Part shown: positions 14,855 through 17,857 of the stretch, in pieces
Numbering within the stretch: the first letter of the stretch is position 1
Layout of the letters: each line of letters starts with the position of its first letter
Assembly: GCA_017413675.1 (NCBI GenBank)
Contig: JAFPSR010000006.1
Location: 1 to 17,857, forward strand
Reading direction: 5' to 3'
Source: Clostridia bacterium
GTDB taxonomy: Bacteria; Bacillota_A; Clostridia; Christensenellales; UBA1750
Length of the DNA: 17,857 bases
The notes under the pieces: generated by a model
Database searches by the model: none
Seen by the model: the letters and a program-made list of their open reading frames with translations, nothing else
What the model was told of the DNA's origin: nothing
Translations under genes and position numbers: made by a program

Positions 14855-15595
14855 TTATTTCTGTAAAAAACCCTGTTCCCGAACAAAATCAGTAACTTCG
14901 TACCTGGGCTTGAGCCCCAGGGAATAACTGCAGCTTTCCCGCCAGGAGAAATTCTGCACGCCGCCGGAGTTTTCCAGGAAAAACCTGCGGACCTCCTCAT
15001 CATAGGCTGCAATCTTCTCCGCATCGCCGTCTTCCGTATACCGGTCCTTCTTGACAACAACATCATAGGGAAGACGGGGACGCTGCAGCGGCACCTCATC
15101 GTAGTATCCCAATGTGAGGACAAACAGCGGCATCACCAGGGAGGGAAGATCGAACAGATTCTTCATTAGATTCATATCGTTGCGGACCCCGCCTACGACA
15201 ACCCCGCCCAGACCCAGGCACTGTGCTGCAATCATGGTTTTCTGGGCGGCAAGTGCCGCATCCACGCAGGCCACGGTATACGCTTCCGTATTATGCAGGA
15301 TGTCAGGATCTTCCGTTTTAAGATATTCCGAATTCCGGTGCAGATCGGCACAGAACAGGAGCGTAATAGGCGCATTGACCAGCCATTCCTGGCCGCCGGC
15401 CGAAGCGCAAAGTGCTTTTTTCTTTTCCGTATCCCGGATATCAATAATGGAATAAGCCTGGAAATGGCTGGAAGTCGGTGCCATCTGTCCGCACCGGATG
15501 ATGGTCTTGATCACTTCTTCCGGTACCGGGTCGCTCTTCAGTTTTCGAACGGAGCGGTGTCCCATCAGGACCTGAATCATTTCATTGGTTTCCAT
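14855..15595 (-). CDS. NfsA/FRP-type NAD(P)H-dependent flavin nitroreductase
   Basis: A 246-residue FMN-dependent oxidoreductase of the nitroreductase fold, NfsA/FRP branch by length and layout. Members reduce nitroaromatics, quinones or free flavin with NAD(P)H; the natural substrate is often unknown. Visible landmarks are the FMN-binding HRSVRKL near residue 13, the APTSSHFQAYSII segment, the CVDAALAAQKTMIAAQCLGLGGVVVGG helix and glycine loop, and LTLGYYDE followed by PRLPYDVV as in NfsA-like proteins. The C-terminal 50 residues are charged and end FVREQGFLQK. It starts 23 bases after the amidohydrolase gene with GGGAG upstream and is clearly in the same transcript. The importer operon begins 99 bases further on. 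Confidence 0.88.
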   Translation of the reverse strand: METNEMIQVLMGHRSVRKLKSDPVPEEVIKTIIRCGQMAPTSSHFQAYSIIDIRDTEKKKALCASAGGQEWLVNAPITLLFCADLHRNSEYLKTEDPDILHNTEAYTVACVDAALAAQKTMIAAQCLGLGGVVVGGVRNDMNLMKNLFDLPSLVMPLFVLTLGYYDEVPLQRPRLPYDVVVKKDRYTEDGDAEKIAAYDEEVRRFFLENSGGVQNFSWRESCSYSLGLKPRYEVTDFVREQGFLQK

Positions 15596-15618
15596 ATCAA
15601 ATACTCCCAGTGTTTGTT

Positions 15619-16575
15619 TTACATTTCGCCGAAGAAACGTCTGGCGTTATTGTAGAGGATGTTTTCGATCACTTTGTCCGTAAACGGCATATCCTCCACC
15701 TGGCGGATCGTCTCATCCAGCTGCAGTCCGTTCATTGCCCAGTTTGAAGCAAAACAGAACTTGTCCGGGAAGGAATTCTGGATATGGTAAACAAGGAACT
15801 CATATCCGTTGCCCGGCTCCAGCAGGTTTTTGGGCGGGATGATTTCCGTATCCAGGAACACATTGTCATGCCGGATTACCACGCCGACCGATTCATTCAT
15901 CCACGGCCATCCGCCCACCGTAATCATGATCTTCAGTTCCGGGAAGAAGGACGCCACTTCGTCGATGTTCCTCGGATGCCCGATATCCATGGGCAGCGTA
16001 GAGATCAGGTTCATATTCGCATAGATGAAAACCGGAATCTTCAGTTCTGCCGCTTTGGCATACAGGGGATAACAACGTTTATCATTGGCCGCCATGCCGA
16101 TCCGGATGGGGGAGATGTACAGGGCGGAAAGGTTCCTTTCCCTGACATAGTATTCCAGTTCCCGGACAGCATCCATCCCTTTGGCCGGATTGATGTAGCA
16201 GGCACCCTTCAGCATATCGGGATACCTTTCAACCAGTCTGGCCGTTTTTTCGTTGTCCCGGTCGTGGGAACCGGTGAATCCCCACTCCACACCGATTTCC
16301 CTGGCATGTTTCATAAAGGATTCTTCCGTCCAGGCATACTTTTTCGAATGTTCCTGTACGACTTTCTTAAAGGCTTCCTCTCCTTCTTCCGCTACGATTC
16401 GGTCCAGTTCATCAAGATCCAGCCCGATCGCCTTTGCCTCCCCGCCGCGGAACAGGCGCCGGTATCCCATGCGGGTATGCGGGCCGTCTCCCAGGCAGTA
16501 CATACTCAAACGGGTCAGATACAAATCCTCCCCGGTAGGAATATCCATATACAGATCAATCACCTTGGATGCCAT
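15619..16575 (-). CDS. Amidohydrolase-2 family protein lacking the usual metal ligands
   Basis: A 318-residue TIM-barrel protein most like the amidohydrolase-2 (PF04909) family of metal-dependent hydrolases and decarboxylases. The frame of the family is visible: a first strand VIDLYMD, RYPDMLKGACYINP, a PLYAKAAELKIPVFIY strand, IGHPRNIDEVASFFPELKI, GGWPW, and the C-terminal FCFASNWAMNG...IENILYNNARRFF. The expected metal residues look replaced: the HxH of strand 1 is Y9-M-D11, the strand-5 His is Y185, the strand-6 His lies in I-T-V-G-G, and the strand-8 Asp is N278. It may be metal-independent, a different chemistry, or a non-enzyme. The ATG at 16575 follows AGGAGGT; the upstream in-frame start at 16614 is disfavoured. 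It leads the nitroreductase operon. Confidence 0.8.
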   Translation of the reverse strand: MASKVIDLYMDIPTGEDLYLTRLSMYCLGDGPHTRMGYRRLFRGGEAKAIGLDLDELDRIVAEEGEEAFKKVVQEHSKKYAWTEESFMKHAREIGVEWGFTGSHDRDNEKTARLVERYPDMLKGACYINPAKGMDAVRELEYYVRERNLSALYISPIRIGMAANDKRCYPLYAKAAELKIPVFIYANMNLISTLPMDIGHPRNIDEVASFFPELKIMITVGGWPWMNESVGVVIRHDNVFLDTEIIPPKNLLEPGNGYEFLVYHIQNSFPDKFCFASNWAMNGLQLDETIRQVEDMPFTDKVIENILYNNARRFFGEM

Positions 16576-16652
16576 AAGACAAGTACCTCCTGCGTAATTA
16601 TCCAGGTTCCCCACGGGAACTGTGCAAAAAACGGCACAACCATATTATTATA

Positions 16653-16681
16653 AGTATACAATTATTCCTGCTGCTATACAA
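16653..16681 (-). promoter_or_regulatory. Promoter of the amidohydrolase-nitroreductase unit
   Basis: On the minus strand: -35 TTGTAT (16676-16681), 17-base spacer, -10 TATACT (16653-16658). A second TATAAT lies a few bases downstream without a good -35. The leader to the ATG at 16575 would be about 70 bases. Confidence 0.6.
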
Positions 16682-16682
16682 T
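16655..16682. repeat. Direct repeat TATACAAT x2, 20 bases apart
   Basis: TATACAAT at 16655-16662 and again at 16675-16682. The copies overlap the -10 and -35 boxes of the amidohydrolase promoter and are spaced about two helical turns apart, as for a regulator binding one DNA face. Part of the match comes from the promoter boxes themselves. Confidence 0.5.
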
Positions 16683-16683
16683 C

Positions 16684-16695
16684 ATCCTGCAGGAT
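16684..16695. promoter_or_regulatory. 12-base perfect palindrome next to the -35 box
   Basis: ATCCTGCAGGAT is its own complement and lies just upstream of the -35 box of the amidohydrolase promoter. It could be an activator or repressor half of the nearby repeat system. Confidence 0.35.
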
Positions 16696-16798
16696 TTTTA
16701 TTGAAATCTTCATATTTATACATCCCAAGTTCCAGACTGGGTCCCTTTCCGAAATTGTTGTATCCAACATTAAAATCGGGTGAAGTTTCCTGTTTGCA

Positions 16799-16828
16799 GT
16801 TGCGCAACCGGTCCAATTCGGCTACAAT
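16799..16828 (+). promoter_or_regulatory. pckA promoter with palindrome over the -35 box
   Basis: -10 TACAAT (16823-16828) and -35 TTGCGC (16800-16805) with a 17-base spacer. The -35 lies inside the perfect palindrome GTTGCGCAAC (16799-16808), a likely operator. The weak -35 suggests that an activator may be needed. Confidence 0.55.
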
Positions 16829-16833
16829 GTATG

Positions 16834-16885
16834 TTAGGATGAGGCAGTAGAGGTCCTAAACCGGAAACGGTCCGGTTTTTACTGC
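16834..16885 (+). promoter_or_regulatory. pckA leader with nested and competing hairpins (putative attenuator)
   Basis: Three inverted repeats lie between the promoter and the start codon. TTAGGA (16834-16839) pairs with TCCTAA (16854-16859). AAACCGGA (16858-16865) pairs with TCCGGTTT (16871-16878), with five T at 16876-16880 overlapping and following the stem. GCAGTA (16844-16849) pairs with TACTGC (16880-16885). The first overlaps the left arm of the second by two bases, and the third would take up the end of the T run. This is the layout of a terminator with alternative structures. Confidence 0.55.
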
Positions 16886-16911
16886 ATAGAGTTTTTGAAA
16901 GGAGTTACGAA

Positions 16912-17857
16912 ATGGCAAACCTGGATTTAAGCAAATATGGTATTACCGGTGTTACCGAAATCGTACGCAATCCTTCCTACGAAGTTCTTTTCGAGGAAGA
17001 AACCAACCCTGCACTGGAAGGCTATGAAAAAGGCCAGGTCACGGAGCTGGGCGCAGTCAACGTGATGACGGGCATCTATACCGGCCGTTCTCCTGATGAT
17101 AAATTCATCGTAATGGATGATGTTTCCAAGGACACCGTATGGTGGACTTCCGACGTCTATCCCAATGACAACCACCCTGCTTCTGTAGAAACCTGGAAAG
17201 AGGTCAAGAAGATCGCTCTGAACGAACTTTCCGACAAGAAGCTGTATGTCGTGGACGGTTTCTGCGGCGCCAACAAGGACACCCGCATGGCCATCCGTTT
17301 CATCGTAGAAGTTGCCTGGCAGGCTCATTTCGTGGAAAACATGTTCATCATGCCTTCCAAGGAAGAGCTGGACAATTTCGAGCCTGACTTCGTGATCTAC
17401 AACGCTTCCAAGGCGAAGGTAGAGAACTACAAGGAACTGGGCCTGCATTCCGAAACCGCGGTTGTCTTCAACCTCACCGACAGAGAATCCGTTATCCTGA
17501 ACACCTGGTACGGCGGTGAAATGAAGAAGGGTATGTTCTCCATGATGAACTACTACCTGCCGCTCAAGGGCATGGCCTCCATGCACTGCTCCGCCAATAC
17601 GGACATGGAAGGGAAGAATACCGCCCTGTTCTTCGGTCTTTCCGGCACCGGAAAAACCACACTGTCCACGGATCCCAAGCGCCTGCTGATCGGCGACGAC
17701 GAGCACGGCTGGGATGACAACGGCATCTTCAACTTTGAAGGCGGCTGCTATGCCAAGGTTATCAACCTGGATAAGGAATCCGAACCGGATATCTACAACG
17801 CCATCCGCCGCAACGCGCTGCTGGAAAACGTCACGGTAGACGAAAACGGAAAGATCG
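16912..17857 (+). CDS. pckA: Phosphoenolpyruvate carboxykinase (ATP), N-terminal 315 residues (partial)
   Basis: ATP-dependent PEP carboxykinase interconverts oxaloacetate + ATP and PEP + CO2 + ADP. It serves gluconeogenesis or, in many anaerobes, CO2 fixation toward succinate. The reading frame is open from the ATG at 16912 to the window end; a full protein would be about 530-540 residues. Landmarks are [10 protein letters not shown] (oxaloacetate-binding Arg), [21 protein letters not shown], the P-loop [11 protein letters not shown] at 242-252, and the metal-binding [29 protein letters not shown] lies eight bases before the ATG. Codon choice is more uniform (many AAG, CTG, GAC, TCC) than in neighbours, as expected of a highly expressed gene. 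A structured leader precedes it. Confidence 0.97.
   Translation, partial: MANLDLSKYGITGVTEIVRNPSYEVLFEEETNPALEGYEKGQVTELGAVNVMTGIYTGRSPDDKFIVMDDVSKDTVWWTSDVYPNDNHPASVETWKEVKKIALNELSDKKLYVVDGFCGANKDTRMAIRFIVEVAWQAHFVENMFIMPSKEELDNFEPDFVIYNASKAKVENYKELGLHSETAVVFNLTDRESVILNTWYGGEMKKGMFSMMNYYLPLKGMASMHCSANTDMEGKNTALFFGLSGTGKTTLSTDPKRLLIGDDEHGWDDNGIFNFEGGCYAKVINLDKESEPDIYNAIRRNALLENVTVDENGKI

Larger units (their letters stand above)
16576..16911. other. Divergent control region between amidohydrolase and pckA
   Basis: This 336-base stretch has no gene that I can support. It carries the minus-strand promoter of the amidohydrolase unit, two direct repeats, a 12-base palindrome, a small TGTTG/CAACA inverted repeat (16756-16769), the pckA promoter with an overlapping palindrome, and the structured pckA leader. 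Confidence 0.8.

Noticed and set aside
16684..16704. Palindrome followed by T run read as a terminator
   Set aside because: The palindrome leaves almost no loop, and no upstream gene on the + strand ends there; an operator or chance palindrome is more likely.
16927..17706. Minus-strand open frame of 259 codons at the right edge
   Set aside because: It is antisense to pckA, which is unmistakable from its P-loop and GDDEHGW motifs.

Overview
The window looks like a chromosomal segment of a Bacillota (Firmicutes) bacterium. Base composition is fairly balanced, most genes have strong AGGAGG-type ribosome binding sites, several promoters have clear sigma-A -35/-10 boxes with 16-17 base spacing, and many units end in GC hairpins with T runs. 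The gene content also fits a Gram-positive gut-type Firmicute: KtrAB potassium uptake, a lipoprotein-type solute-binding protein, and a membrane-anchored surface protein with an InlB-type repeat. A class such as Erysipelotrichia or Clostridia is possible, but the sequence alone does not settle it. TGA is used as a normal stop. I saw no rRNA, tRNA, CRISPR array, transposase or phage gene.

Left part (1-1.7 kb): the 3' end of ktrB, then ktrA and a GrpB-family nucleotidyltransferase, all on the + strand. A bidirectional hairpin terminator follows, then a convergent 50-residue DUF4177-like gene on the minus strand. Next (1.7-4.8 kb) comes a divergent promoter region containing a 60-base imperfect inverted repeat, then a single-gene unit for an unrecognised 912-residue secreted, membrane-anchored protein. 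Its N-terminus resembles alpha-helical membrane-inserting proteins. It also carries a degenerate HxH/Cys module, an InlB-type beta repeat and a C-terminal anchor.

Middle part (4.8-8.5 kb, + strand): an MFS transporter and a GtrA-family membrane protein form one unit with its own terminator. A HerA-like/DUF853 ATPase with a recently expanded Ala/Lys/Glu coiled coil follows as a single-gene unit. It shares a bidirectional terminator with the next minus-strand gene.

Right part (8.5-16.6 kb, minus strand): an orphan metal-type ABC ATPase has its own strong promoter. Upstream of it lies a complete peptide/glutathione-type ABC importer in the order ATPase (DppD), ATPase (DppF), lipoprotein, permease (DppB), permease (DppC), ending in a perfect hairpin. 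Upstream again are an NfsA-type nitroreductase and an amidohydrolase-2 family protein in which the usual metal ligands appear to be absent. These two lie only 23 bases apart and may be co-transcribed with the importer.

Right edge (16.6-17.9 kb): a 336-base divergent control region separates the amidohydrolase from pckA (ATP-dependent PEP carboxykinase, cut by the window end). It holds direct repeats, palindromes, two opposed promoters and a set of nested, competing hairpins in the pckA leader that looks like a transcription attenuator.

The strongest candidates for something undescribed are the 912-residue surface protein, the apparently metal-less amidohydrolase linked to a peptide importer and a nitroreductase, and the pckA leader.
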